Shown in pieces: positions 38,318 through 47,792 of a DNA stretch of 64,000 bases (position 1 is its first letter; every line of letters begins with the position of its first letter). The notes under the pieces are model-generated. The model was not told the origin of the DNA. It worked only from the letters and a program-made list of their open reading frames with translations, and did no database searches. Made by a program: the position numbers and the translations under genes. The DNA comes from Rhodococcus erythropolis NBRC 15567. GTDB lineage: Bacteria > Actinomycetota > Actinomycetes > Mycobacteriales > Mycobacteriaceae. The stretch is from positions 1-64,000 of the forward strand of contig NZ_BCRM01000009.1 in assembly GCF_001552595.1 (NCBI RefSeq), written 5' to 3'.

Positions 38318-39784
38318 TCAGAGACCGCGCATGAGCGCGAAGAGCCCACTGACCCAGCAGATCAGCGGAACGATTGCTGCAATCGCAGCGAGGTCCAACA
38401 GTTCGGCCGCGCGTCGCATCACGGGGCTGAATGTGTTCTGGGGGGCGAGGATTCCCAGAATCAGTGACAGGAGGAGAACAGTCATCGTGATGGCGAAGAC
38501 GACCAATGCATGGTCGCGATGGGTCCATGCCATGCCGCCCAGGAGAACGAGAATCACCGAGATGCCTGCCGCGATGAGTGGGACCGCCTGATGTGCGCCC
38601 GCGTAGGTGCGCCCGCGAAACATCAGCACGACGGCCGTCGCGAATGCGAGAGCAAGGTTCGGCCAGACGATTCCCTGACCGGGCCAGGACCACGCGAGCG
38701 CGACTGCGGCAGTGAGCGCGACCACTGACGTGGCCACGATCAGTCCGGTCAGGTAGCTACGAGCCCGCCCTGCCCTTTCAGTCAACTCGGTCAGCCCGGG
38801 CAGTTCGGGCTCGGGCAGTCCGTCGCGATCGTCGTCGAGGGGATTACTCGGCGTCGGAACCGGGGGAAGCGGTAATCGCGCGAACAGCATCGACAGTCGA
38901 GCGGTGAACGTGAGAACGATCAATGCTGCGGCAATCACCGCGCTGCTGACGGTTGCGGTGCGCGCCTCGGGAAGCGTCGTCGCGACGGCGAAGGTGCCCA
39001 CCGCAGCAAGGAGGACGACGAGAAGTGCGGTGAAGACGGCTAATCCGGCACCGCACAAACGGAGGCAGATCAGACTCACCGCGGCTGCGAATGCCGAACC
39101 GAGAAGGAGATGAGCAGAAAGAACAGTGCCGGGTACGCAGAGTGCGCCGGAGACGAACGCCAGTGGCACCGCTGTGCATCCGAGCGTGATGGAGCTTGCA
39201 GTGTCTCCGTACACCCGCGCTGCCACGACGGCGGCGACGGTGAGCACCAAAGACGTCACTCCACCGCAGACAGCGCCGATCAGACCTGCATCGCCGAGGA
39301 CCAGGGCGAGGGCCGCGACGAGCGCAGCGACGAGGGCGGCGGACGAGCCGACAATGCGCGCGGTGATCGGAGTCCATCGTCGGTAGATGTCTGCATCCGT
39401 CGCCGCGACGGTGTACATGATGTCGTCGAAGAGTGGGGGCGGGGCAGCGGTGTCCGCGGCCTCGAGTACGAGCAATTCCCCATCGCGGATTCCATGCTCG
39501 TGCAGCGACAGCGTCGGTGCCAGCGGTGCCCTGCCGACTTTCGACAGAGTCCAGTCGACGGGCTCGAATTGTTCGGCGCTGTGGTCGAACTCGTTGAAAT
39601 TGCTGTGGTTGACAATTGTGTCCACAATGCCCGGAATGACCACCGCGAGTGGAACACGAAGCGGCACCGCAAGATCCACCTGCGAATGGGCTGAAAGTAC
39701 CGTCAACCTGCACAGTTCGGCAGAATGGGTCGCGCGTCGTCCGTTTGCGGTGTGCGCAGCGCTGGTTTCAGTGGTGCTGGTCAA
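38318..39784 (-). CDS. eccD: Type VII secretion protein EccD
   Basis: A 488-residue protein from TTG 39784, chosen because GGGAGGGG lies a few bases upstream and the next residues match the family. The first 100 residues form the ubiquitin-like domain (LCRLTVLSAHSQVDLAVPLR), followed by about eleven membrane helices. EccD dimers form the putative pore lining of ESX systems. It is co-transcribed with mycP and divergent from eccC. Confidence 0.92.
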   Translation of the reverse strand: MTSTTETSAAHTANGRRATHSAELCRLTVLSAHSQVDLAVPLRVPLAVVIPGIVDTIVNHSNFNEFDHSAEQFEPVDWTLSKVGRAPLAPTLSLHEHGIRDGELLVLEAADTAAPPPLFDDIMYTVAATDADIYRRWTPITARIVGSSAALVAALVAALALVLGDAGLIGAVCGGVTSLVLTVAAVVAARVYGDTASSITLGCTAVPLAFVSGALCVPGTVLSAHLLLGSAFAAAVSLICLRLCGAGLAVFTALLVVLLAAVGTFAVATTLPEARTATVSSAVIAAALIVLTFTARLSMLFARLPLPPVPTPSNPLDDDRDGLPEPELPGLTELTERAGRARSYLTGLIVATSVVALTAAVALAWSWPGQGIVWPNLALAFATAVVLMFRGRTYAGAHQAVPLIAAGISVILVLLGGMAWTHRDHALVVFAITMTVLLLSLILGILAPQNTFSPVMRRAAELLDLAAIAAIVPLICWVSGLFALMRGL

Positions 39785-40023
39785 GATCTGTCCCCTCCCA
39801 TGACGCGATTCCCCTGTCACGTCACCCCAGTTCACCCGAACAATACGACATGAACTGTGCGCCTGTGTCGGCGACAGCGCAGACAACAGGTGGCACCGAC
39901 CCGAGTGTCGGTGTTGTGATCTACTCTCTTGCAATTGCGTGACTACGCCTTGGGGGGCGGGCCGGCGGTAGTCGGACGAGGCGCGTGGCGGCAACAGCTG
40001 CAGCACCGATGGGGGTGGGTGAA

Positions 40024-43000
40024 TTGAGCACTGTCAGATTTGCGCGTCGAGCGCGCCGTGAATCGCCGCGTACACCGGGCGGCGAGGTGACGCTTCAGGC
40101 CCCACCGGAGATTCCTCGCGTCACGCCGGGAAACCTACTGACCAAACTACTTCCGGTGATCATGGTGGTTGCCATGATCGGCATGGTGGCGCTGATGTTC
40201 TCTTCCGGCATGGCGCGCAATCGGATGTCTCTGCTGTTTCCGGTCATGATGATGGTGTCGATGCTCGGGATGCTCGCCGGGGGCGGTCGTAGCGGTGGGG
40301 CACGAGCGTCCGAAGCGAACGAGGACCGCAAGGACTACCTGCGGTACCTGGATCAGATGCGCAGCGATGTTGCTGCGACGTCTGGTGCGCAGCGTGCTGC
40401 TCTCGAGTGGAGCAATCCCGAGCCGTCGCAGCTTTGGACACTGGCCGGGACTGTGCGGATGTGGGAACGTCAGATCACCGACTCGGACTACTGCCACGTT
40501 CGGGTCGGTCTGGGTACACAGCGATTGGCCACCAGGCTTGTATCTCCGGAGACGGGGCCGGTCGAGGATCTCGAACCCGTCGCTGCTGTCTCACTTCGGC
40601 GATTCGTCCGTGCGCATTCGGTTGTAAAAGACCTGCCGACCGCCGTCTCGCTTCGCGGATTTGCTGCGATGTCCATTGAGGGGCAGAGGGATTCCGCTCG
40701 AGCGCTCGTCCGCTCGATGTTGATGCAGCTGTGCACTTTTCACGGTCCGGACACCGTCCAAGTTGCAGTGGTGTGCGGTCCCGATACCGAAGCCGAGTGG
40801 GAGTGGGTCAAGTGGCTCCCACACGTACAACACCCGGAGTCTCAGGACGGCGCCGGCACTTCACGCATGGTGTTCGGTTCGTATCTCGAGTTCGAAAGTT
40901 CCCTCGGGGAAACGCTTTCGATGCGTGCTCGATTTGCTCGCAACACTCCAGCGAGTGCGGGCGTTCCGCATCTCGTGTTGGTCGTGGACGGTGGCTTGCT
41001 CGAAGGTGACACCGGCCTGTTGTCCGAATCCGGGCTCGACTCGGTGACCGTCCTCGACCTGTGCGGGTTCTGCCCGCGGCTGGCGGCGGCACGCGGTTTG
41101 CGACTGGTCGTCGGTAGCGATCAGATCGGCGCGGTGAGCAGCGCAGGAGTCGAGAACTTTGCGACGCCTGACGCCGCGACGACGAGCCTGGCGCAGTCGT
41201 TCGGACGTCGCATCGCACCGTTCCGTGCGGCATCGCAGAACGGCGTGGACGCAACTGACGACGACCGATCCCTTCGGACCTGGAGCCAGATGTTGGGGAT
41301 AGGAAATGTTGCGAGGTTCAATCCTGAGCATGGCTGGCTGCCACGTCAGGGGCGCGACCGACTCCGCGTGCCGATCGGTGTCGGACAAGATGGAAACCCT
41401 GTCGAACTGGATCTGAAGGAGTCGGCCGAGAACGGTATGGGTCCGCACGGGCTGTGTATCGGAGCCACCGGTTCTGGTAAGTCGGAGTTCCTGCGAACCT
41501 TGGTGCTCGGCCTGATCGCGACGCACTCACCCGACGCACTGAACCTCGTCCTGATCGACTTCAAAGGTGGTGCAACCTTTCTCGGCCTGGAGGAGGCGCC
41601 GCACGTTGCTGCGATCATCACCAACCTTGCCGAGGAATTGGCGATGGTCGATCGTATGAAGGACGCGCTCGCCGGCGAAATGAATCGTCGACAGGAACTG
41701 CTGCGTGCGGCAGGAAACTTCGCAAACGTGTCTGACTATGAGAAGGCGAGGCTGGCCGGCGCTGCACTCGATCCGTTGCCTGCACTCTTCGTGGTTGTCG
41801 ACGAGTTTTCCGAACTGCTCAGTCAACAGCCGGAATTTGCCGAATTGTTCGTGGCCATCGGGCGATTGGGCAGGTCACTTCATATTCACCTGCTGCTGGC
41901 CAGTCAGCGGCTCGACGAAGGAAAGCTTCGGGGTCTCGACAGCCATCTTTCGTATCGTGTCGGTTTGAAAACGTTCTCGGCGAACGAGTCTCGTTCCGTT
42001 CTCGGCGTTCCCGATGCTTATCACCTGCCGGGCACACCCGGTGCGGGATACCTGAAGTCCGATTCTGCTGAGATCGTTCGCTTCCAAGGTGCATACGTGT
42101 CAGGCCCGTACGAGGGTGAGCGGATAGTGCCCACTCGATTCTCGGTAGATTCCCCCGTCGAACTCGCGCCGCTGCCGTTTACCGCGACGCCCGTGGTCGG
42201 GCCAGAGGCTGTTGTCGTTCCCGTCGAGCCCGATGTCATCGACATGGGTGAAATCGGTGACGATGCACGTACTCTCATGGGAGTCCTCGTCGACCGCATG
42301 CGCTCTCACGGCCCACGAGCGCACGAGGTGTGGTTACCGCCGCTCGAGGCATCCCCGACGCTTGACCAGTTGTTACCGCGGTGGGCGGCCGGTGATCAAC
42401 CTCGCGGAAATCTGAGCGCACCCTTCGGCGTAGTCGACAGGCCGTTCGATCAGCGCCGCGATCTTCTCGTCGCCGATCTGAACGGATCAACGGGCAACCT
42501 CGCGATCGTCGGCGGCCCGCAGTCGGGAAAGTCGACGGCCTTGCGCACGTTGATCTTGTCTCTGAGCATGACGCACACGCCGGAACAGATTCAGTTCTAC
42601 TGCCTCGACTTCGGCGGTGGAACGCTCCTCGGATTGAAAGATCTGCCGCACGTCGGATCGGTGGCAAACCGCTTGGATTCCGACCGTGTCCGCCGCACGG
42701 TTGCCGAGGTGCTCGGTGTGGTCGCGAAACGGGAGCGGCTGTTTCGTGACCTCGGCATCGACTCCATGGCCGATTTCCGAAGATTGCGAACAGCTGATCC
42801 CGCCGGGGAAGGCGTGGCGGCGGGACTCCGAGATGACCCGTACGGTGACGTCTTCCTCGTCGTCGATGGTTGGCCCAGCGTTCGTTCGGATTTCGAATCA
42901 CTCGAGCCTCAGATCAGCATGCTCGCCGGTCAAGGTTTGTCCTTCGGTGTGCACGTGATCGTCACGACGTCGAGGTGGGCCGAGATCCGGCCGGCACTCA

Positions 43001-44028
43001 AGGATCAACTGGGTACTCGCATCGAACTTCGATTGGGTGATCCGGGAGATTCGGATGCGGGTCGCCAGAAAGCCAGCCTGGTGCCGGAAGGTCGACCGGG
43101 TCGTGGCATCACGCGCGACGGGCTTCACCTTCTCACCGGACTACCTCGAATCGGCGGTTCGCCAGGTAATGAGAATTCCGGTGGTTCTGTGGCGTCGACG
43201 GTCGAACATATTGCAGCCATGTCGAATTCGCGCCCGGCGCCCACCGTGCGGATGCTTCCGGATTCGTACTCGCGGGCAGAACTTCTCGAAGCTGTCGGAA
43301 CCCGGTGGCCCTCACCGAGTGCGGCCGACGGTCGGTGCCTCACCGTGCCGATCGGGCTCGGTGAGACCGACCTCGCCCCGGTGTACATGGACTTCCGGGA
43401 ACACCCGCACCTCTTGATATTCGGCGACACCGCGTGTGGCAAGACATCTCTTTTGCGCGGAATAGCGGAAGGGATCATCGCGTCGAACACACCGGCGCAG
43501 GCCAAGCTGATTATCGGTGACTATCGGCATTCCCTACTCGGAGTGGTCGAAGGGAATCACCTCGGCGGTTACTCGGCGTCGTCGACGACCTTCGGTGAGT
43601 TGATGGTCGACTTGGCTCGGATCGTCGCCGCCAGAATGCCGAACGCCGAAACAACACAGCAGCAATTGCGGGAAAGGTCGTGGTGGAGTGGGCCGGAGAT
43701 TTATGTACTGATCGACGACTACGACCTTGTGGCCACACCGAGTGGTAATCCGGTGGCGCCGTTGCTCGAATACATTCCGCATTCCAAGGACATCGGTTTG
43801 CACCTGGTGATTGCCCGCCGTTCCGGTGGCGCGGCCAGAGCACTCTACGAGCCGGTCATTGCGAGACTTCGCGACATGGCACCGGCCGGATTGATCATGA
43901 GCGGAAGTCGCGACGAGGGAAATCTCGTCGGCACCGTCCGCGCGTCGGCATTGCCGGAAGGTCGTGGGGTCTACGTTTCTCGGTCGCAAACCCAACTTGT
44001 CCAAGTTCCGTGGATGCCACCGCTGTGA
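40024..44028 (+). CDS. eccC: Type VII secretion ATPase EccC (single-chain, FtsK/SpoIIIE-like)
   Basis: A 1334-residue motor with two N-terminal membrane helices (about 35-85), a linker domain and three ATPase domains. Walker A motifs are GATGSGKS (about residue 480), GGPQSGKST (about 830) and GDTACGKTS (about 1134). The first domain also has Walker B in FVVVDEF. It recruits WXG100 substrates and powers export. I use TTG 40024, followed by STVRFARRAR and preceded by GGGGGTGGG; an in-frame GTG at 39985 is possible. The fused form is typical of ESX-4. Confidence 0.95.
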   Translation: MSTVRFARRARRESPRTPGGEVTLQAPPEIPRVTPGNLLTKLLPVIMVVAMIGMVALMFSSGMARNRMSLLFPVMMMVSMLGMLAGGGRSGGARASEANEDRKDYLRYLDQMRSDVAATSGAQRAALEWSNPEPSQLWTLAGTVRMWERQITDSDYCHVRVGLGTQRLATRLVSPETGPVEDLEPVAAVSLRRFVRAHSVVKDLPTAVSLRGFAAMSIEGQRDSARALVRSMLMQLCTFHGPDTVQVAVVCGPDTEAEWEWVKWLPHVQHPESQDGAGTSRMVFGSYLEFESSLGETLSMRARFARNTPASAGVPHLVLVVDGGLLEGDTGLLSESGLDSVTVLDLCGFCPRLAAARGLRLVVGSDQIGAVSSAGVENFATPDAATTSLAQSFGRRIAPFRAASQNGVDATDDDRSLRTWSQMLGIGNVARFNPEHGWLPRQGRDRLRVPIGVGQDGNPVELDLKESAENGMGPHGLCIGATGSGKSEFLRTLVLGLIATHSPDALNLVLIDFKGGATFLGLEEAPHVAAIITNLAEELAMVDRMKDALAGEMNRRQELLRAAGNFANVSDYEKARLAGAALDPLPALFVVVDEFSELLSQQPEFAELFVAIGRLGRSLHIHLLLASQRLDEGKLRGLDSHLSYRVGLKTFSANESRSVLGVPDAYHLPGTPGAGYLKSDSAEIVRFQGAYVSGPYEGERIVPTRFSVDSPVELAPLPFTATPVVGPEAVVVPVEPDVIDMGEIGDDARTLMGVLVDRMRSHGPRAHEVWLPPLEASPTLDQLLPRWAAGDQPRGNLSAPFGVVDRPFDQRRDLLVADLNGSTGNLAIVGGPQSGKSTALRTLILSLSMTHTPEQIQFYCLDFGGGTLLGLKDLPHVGSVANRLDSDRVRRTVAEVLGVVAKRERLFRDLGIDSMADFRRLRTADPAGEGVAAGLRDDPYGDVFLVVDGWPSVRSDFESLEPQISMLAGQGLSFGVHVIVTTSRWAEIRPALKDQLGTRIELRLGDPGDSDAGRQKASLVPEGRPGRGITRDGLHLLTGLPRIGGSPGNENSGGSVASTVEHIAAMSNSRPAPTVRMLPDSYSRAELLEAVGTRWPSPSAADGRCLTVPIGLGETDLAPVYMDFREHPHLLIFGDTACGKTSLLRGIAEGIIASNTPAQAKLIIGDYRHSLLGVVEGNHLGGYSASSTTFGELMVDLARIVAARMPNAETTQQQLRERSWWSGPEIYVLIDDYDLVATPSGNPVAPLLEYIPHSKDIGLHLVIARRSGGAARALYEPVIARLRDMAPAGLIMSGSRDEGNLVGTVRASALPEGRGVYVSRSQTQLVQVPWMPPL

Positions 44029-45527
44029 CCGTTCCGTCCTTGGTGTCGGTCTCGCTACATTGGGGTGCATCCAATATCTGGGTCGTCTCGGGTCAACGCG
44101 AATTCTGTTGCAGTGCAGACCTCAGACGCGAACCTGCGTCGGGTCCCGGTACGACCGGTGAAAATGCGATCGATTACGTCGACGACGATTATGTCGACGT
44201 AGATGGTCGGATTGTCCCCACCGTCTTGGAGCTGGCCAGGCTGATCTCCAATGCGATGGACGGGTGTGGAATCGTCGATGCAGACATCCTCTATCTCAGT
44301 CATCCCTCGGACTGGGGTGCCCCACGTAGGCGGCGATTGCTCGATGCCGCACGGCGAGTGGCGCACGACGTCGTCCTCGTTCCGACGTCGGTCGCGGCGG
44401 CGAGGTCGGCTCGTACTGCCTGGCGATCGCGGTGTGTCGTCCTCGAACTGCGTGGCGGAATGGTGGTCGCTTCTGTTGTCAGTGAGGTCGACGGTGAACT
44501 CCGACTCGACGGGGCACAAAGTTCGGCGATCGCAGACGTTGCGGGGTTGTTTTCCGGAATCGGGGACTTGTCGGTTCGGGACGCTGTGGTGTTGGTCGGG
44601 CCGCGCTCCCATGCCGTTGCGGCTTCGCTCGAACGTGGGTCGACGAATGCCCACGGCCATGCGAGCATTCGAATTCTGGACGAGAGTCGGGTGGCGTCGT
44701 CTCTGGTGGATCCTCGGACGCTCGTTCGCCAGACAACTGCGCGGGACAGTTCCGGTCGAATCGTCGACAATTCAGCTTTTGGCGCCGGGTGGGTAGGCGA
44801 TCCGGATGGCGCGATGTCGATTCCTTCCGTGGACTCGACTGCCACCTCGCCCCGTCGAGTCGGCGGGTGGCACGGAGGCCGTCGACGGTTCGCGGCGGCG
44901 CTTGCGGTGCTCGCCGTCGTCGCTGCTGTCGCGGCAACGGTCGTGGTGTCGACTCGCGACCGAGGCGATTCTCGGTTGGCGGACTCGGTCGCAGCTGCGG
45001 CGGAAGACAAAGTCGAGATCGTGGAGGCGTCGAAAGAGCAGGAAAAGCCTGCGCCGAAGACTTCGATTCCGTCGATCGAGTCCGGTGTCACGCCGGAACT
45101 CACGCGTGTGGAGGTGGGGAGCGTTGCAGCAGAGCTGCCTTCCGATTGGAAGCTTCTGTCACGAGGGACATCGAGCGGGCGCACCGATTTGATACCCAGT
45201 TCCGGCGCTGATCGCAAGATCGTGGTCATCGAGAAACGTCTTGCGGAAGGTGCTGGATTCGATTCCGTCGAAGCCGCTTTGCGTCAGCAGTTTTCGGCGT
45301 TCGAGGACCCATTGCGGTTCGGAGAGTTTTCTGTGATCGACGATGCCGCAGGAAAACAGGCAGTGGTGTACGTCGAGTTTCCGGACGATTTCTCCGAGGT
45401 GCGTTGGCGCGTGTACGTCGACAACGGTCGGCAAGTGAGTATCGGCTGCCAGTATCTGGTCGGTGAGTGGGACAGTCTCGAAGCGGACTGCCTGCGGATG
45501 TGGCAGTCACTCGAATTCACGCCCTGA
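44025..45527 (+). CDS. Type VII secretion-associated protein (Rv3446c family)
   Basis: A 500-residue protein whose GTG overlaps the eccC stop (GTGA); ATG 44010 is an alternative. The N-terminal half resembles an actin/Hsp70-like ATPase fold (SVSLHWGASNIWVV, LVPTSVAAAR). One membrane helix lies near residues 290-312 (FAAALAVLAVVAAVAATVVV), and the extracellular C-terminal domain is the part used to define the family. It is always found between eccC and the esx pair in ESX-4 loci. The exact role is unknown. Confidence 0.82.
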   Translation: MTVPSLVSVSLHWGASNIWVVSGQREFCCSADLRREPASGPGTTGENAIDYVDDDYVDVDGRIVPTVLELARLISNAMDGCGIVDADILYLSHPSDWGAPRRRRLLDAARRVAHDVVLVPTSVAAARSARTAWRSRCVVLELRGGMVVASVVSEVDGELRLDGAQSSAIADVAGLFSGIGDLSVRDAVVLVGPRSHAVAASLERGSTNAHGHASIRILDESRVASSLVDPRTLVRQTTARDSSGRIVDNSAFGAGWVGDPDGAMSIPSVDSTATSPRRVGGWHGGRRRFAAALAVLAVVAAVAATVVVSTRDRGDSRLADSVAAAAEDKVEIVEASKEQEKPAPKTSIPSIESGVTPELTRVEVGSVAAELPSDWKLLSRGTSSGRTDLIPSSGADRKIVVIEKRLAEGAGFDSVEAALRQQFSAFEDPLRFGEFSVIDDAAGKQAVVYVEFPDDFSEVRWRVYVDNGRQVSIGCQYLVGEWDSLEADCLRMWQSLEFTP

Positions 45528-45573
45528 CCGGATCGGTCGGTTCTGCAAACATTCTTCGATCGGGCCGGAACCG

Positions 45574-45602
45574 TTGGCACGGAGGTCGCGTCAAAGTATG
45601 TG
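45574..45602 (+). promoter_or_regulatory. Possible promoter for the esx gene pair
   Basis: TTGGCA (45574-45579), a 17-base spacer and TATGTG (45597-45602). It lies between the Rv3446c-family gene and the first esx gene; the leader would be about 100 bases. The -10 box is weak. Confidence 0.4.
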
Positions 45603-45709
45603 TAGCGCACATCAGGGAGTTCCGCTCGACCCCGGTGCACATCCGACGGACAAGCCGTCGTGGGTGGTCGCCGATACCGAACGGTACTCACCGAATCCAG
45701 GGGGACGAC

Positions 45710-46015
45710 ATGGGCTTTACCGCAACTACCGCTGAATTGATCGATTCGGCGGGGACCATCGACGGACATCTCGGTGACATCAGGGGACTGGTCAACGCTG
45801 TTCGGTCGGAGGCCGACGCTTCGCACAATTCGTGGAACGGTGCGGCGCAGGTCGAATACGCAGGAATCATGGAGCGATACAACAGCGCGGCCCTGAAGTT
45901 GGACACTGCTCTAACCGACATCTGCGAGCAGATCAAACAGGCTGCGGGAACCTTCGACTCGACCGAAGACGACAACGTCAGCTCGCTTCGCGGCGCGACG
46001 GTGAACATGTCCTGA
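45710..46015 (+). CDS. esxU: WXG100 family ESX protein (EsxU-like)
   Basis: A 101-residue helical hairpin protein with the turn motif SWNG (WxG) near residue 42, starting at ATG 45710 after GGGGGAC. The position, downstream of the Rv3446c-family gene and next to a second WXG100 gene, matches esxU of ESX-4. It likely forms a heterodimer with the next protein and is secreted by EccC. The symbol rests on gene order. Confidence 0.88.
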   Translation: MGFTATTAELIDSAGTIDGHLGDIRGLVNAVRSEADASHNSWNGAAQVEYAGIMERYNSAALKLDTALTDICEQIKQAAGTFDSTEDDNVSSLRGATVNMS

Positions 46016-46102
46016 CCGTCAGCTCTTCGCCGTTCGATCAAGCAGTCCTCAGCCAGTAGTTCTCACAAAGTTCTCTCCAGTCACACCGAACCGGGAGCAG
46101 TT

Positions 46103-46396
46103 ATGTCCGACAGGATCAAGTACGACTTCGGCGGCCTCGCAATGCTGTCCGATCAGATGAAACAGCAGGCCAAAGCGATCAACGACAAGCAGGGCGACAT
46201 CAAGGTTGTCGTCGACAAGCTGCAAGCAGGCTGGGAAGGGGCAGGTTCCGAAGCCTGGAACGACGCACAGCGCCGCTGGGCCCAGGCGTCCGAAGAACTG
46301 AACATGGTTCTCGCGCAGATCGCCGGAGCGACGGCGAGCGGCTCGGAGAAGATGCAGGAAGCTGACCGGATCGCCGCAAACGGGTTCGGTCGCTGA
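46103..46396 (+). CDS. esxT: WXG100 family ESX protein (EsxT-like)
   Basis: A 97-residue WXG100 protein with WEG at about residue 44 (LQAGWEGAGSEAW) and two long helices. CGGGAGCAG precedes the ATG. It is the probable partner of the preceding gene and is followed by a terminator. A C-terminal YxxxD/E export signal is not obvious in either partner. Confidence 0.9.
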   Translation: MSDRIKYDFGGLAMLSDQMKQQAKAINDKQGDIKVVVDKLQAGWEGAGSEAWNDAQRRWAQASEELNMVLAQIAGATASGSEKMQEADRIAANGFGR

Positions 46397-46421
46397 CAAC
46401 ATTCATGTCGTGACGACACCC

Positions 46422-46458
46422 CGACTGCCCCGGTACCGTCAGGTTGCCGGGGCAGTCG
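46422..46458 (+). terminator. Terminator after the esx pair
   Basis: A perfect 12-bp stem, CGACTGCCCCGG with its complement, around a 13-base loop, 25 bases after the esxT stop. Confidence 0.8.
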
Positions 46459-46519
46459 CATGTCGATCGCTTACCCGCTGGTTCCCGACGAGGGCATTGT
46501 CGGCGGAGATGGCTGCGCT

Positions 46520-46549
46520 TTGACCTGGCAGCGGGTAGACCGGTATCGT
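46520..46549 (+). promoter_or_regulatory. Promoter for rplM-rpsI
   Basis: TTGACC (46520-46525), an 18-base spacer and TATCGT (46544-46549). The leader to the rplM GTG is about 130 bases. Confidence 0.65.
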
Positions 46550-46685
46550 CTATCGGTGGCGTGCCGTAGGGCTCCGGCAGAAATGCGTGGAGACCGGCGG
46601 TTCTCGGGTCTCAACTGGCCGCCGAGGATCGTTTACGCGATACGCACATGGTCAGCAGTGGAATGAATTAAGACGAGGAAGATCT

Positions 46686-47129
46686 GTGTCTACGTACACC
46701 CCGAAGGCCGGAGATGTGACCCACTCGTGGCACGTCATCGACGCCACTGACGTGGTGCTCGGCCGTCTTGCCGTTCAGGCAGCGAACTTGCTGCGTGGCA
46801 AGCACAAGCCCACCTACGCGCCGCACATCGACGGTGGTGACTTCGTTGTCATCATCAACGCTGAGAAGGTTGCCATCAGCGGCAACAAGCTGCAGGGCAA
46901 GAACGTTTACCACCACTCCGGATTCCCGGGTGGCCTGAAGTCCCGCACTGTCGGTGAGGTCCTCGACAGGACCCCCGATCGTCTCGTCGAGAAGGCCATT
47001 GTCGGCATGCTCCCCAAGACGAAGCTCGGCCGCGCAATGAGCAGCAAGCTCAAGGTCTACGCGGGCCCGAATCACCCCCACACCGCGCAGCAGCCGGTGC
47101 CGTTCGAGATCAAGCAGGTCGCACAGTGA
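46686..47129 (+). CDS. rplM: 50S ribosomal protein L13
   Basis: L13 has 147 residues from GTG 46686 ([19 protein letters not shown]), with GAGGAAG upstream. [20 protein letters not shown] and [14 protein letters not shown] are conserved. It is an early 50S assembly protein. It overlaps rpsI by four bases. The in-frame extension to 46587 is leader. Confidence 0.98.
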   Translation: MSTYTPKAGDVTHSWHVIDATDVVLGRLAVQAANLLRGKHKPTYAPHIDGGDFVVIINAEKVAISGNKLQGKNVYHHSGFPGGLKSRTVGEVLDRTPDRLVEKAIVGMLPKTKLGRAMSSKLKVYAGPNHPHTAQQPVPFEIKQVAQ

Positions 47130-47638
47130 CATCGCCGGAAGAGCAGAACGTGTCCGAAGAGAACATCGAAGCAGTGGAAGAGCTTGTCGCCGCTGACGCA
47201 GTCGAGGTCATCGAAGAGGTTGCTGCAGCTACGCTCGCACCGATCGTCCTCGATCGCCCGGTCCAGACCGTCGGTCGCCGCAAGGAGGCTGTCGTTCGCG
47301 TTCGGATGACTCCCGGTACCGGTCAGTTCAAGCTCAACGGCCGCACGTTGGAGGATTACTTCCCCAACAAGGTTCACCAGCAGCTGATCAAGGCTCCGCT
47401 GGTGCTCGTCGAGCGTCCCGAGTCTTTCGACATCATTGCACTGCTGCACGGTGGCGGCCCGTCCGGTCAGGCAGGCGCACTGCGTCTGGCTATCGCGCGC
47501 GCACTCATCGAGGTAACCCCTGATGATCGTCCGGCCCTCAAGCGTGCAGGCTTCCTGACGCGTGACGCCCGCGCGGTCGAGCGTAAGAAGTACGGCCTGA
47601 AGAAGGCTCGTAAGGCATCGCAGTACTCCAAGCGCTGA
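47126..47638 (+). CDS. rpsI: 30S ribosomal protein S9
   Basis: S9 has 170 residues from GTG 47126 (GTGA overlap). The core runs from [19 protein letters not shown] to the basic tail ending QYSKR, which touches P-site tRNA. It has an acidic Glu/Val/Ala-rich N-terminal extension of about 45 residues; GTG 47150 is a possible later start. Confidence 0.97.
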   Translation: MTSPEEQNVSEENIEAVEELVAADAVEVIEEVAAATLAPIVLDRPVQTVGRRKEAVVRVRMTPGTGQFKLNGRTLEDYFPNKVHQQLIKAPLVLVERPESFDIIALLHGGGPSGQAGALRLAIARALIEVTPDDRPALKRAGFLTRDARAVERKKYGLKKARKASQYSKR

Positions 47639-47687
47639 TGCTTTGCCGAGGTTGACCCGACGGGTCTGCTTCGGCACCTGTTCACCA

Positions 47688-47726
47688 CAAGAGCGGGCGT
47701 CCATCGTTACCGGACGCTCGCTCTTG
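47688..47726 (+). terminator. Terminator after rpsI
   Basis: CAAGAGCGGGCGTCC pairs with GGACGCTCGCTCTTG (15 bp, one G-U) around ATCGTTACC, followed by TGTTT. Confidence 0.8.
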
Positions 47727-47792
47727 TGTTTCTCGGAGAAATTCCATTCTCGAGTTTCATTCTCGAGGTTCACAGGATTCAGGAGTCGTTCT

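Noticed and set aside
44025-45527. Frameshift between eccC and the next gene
   Set aside because: The GTGA overlap is normal translational coupling, and both proteins are complete.
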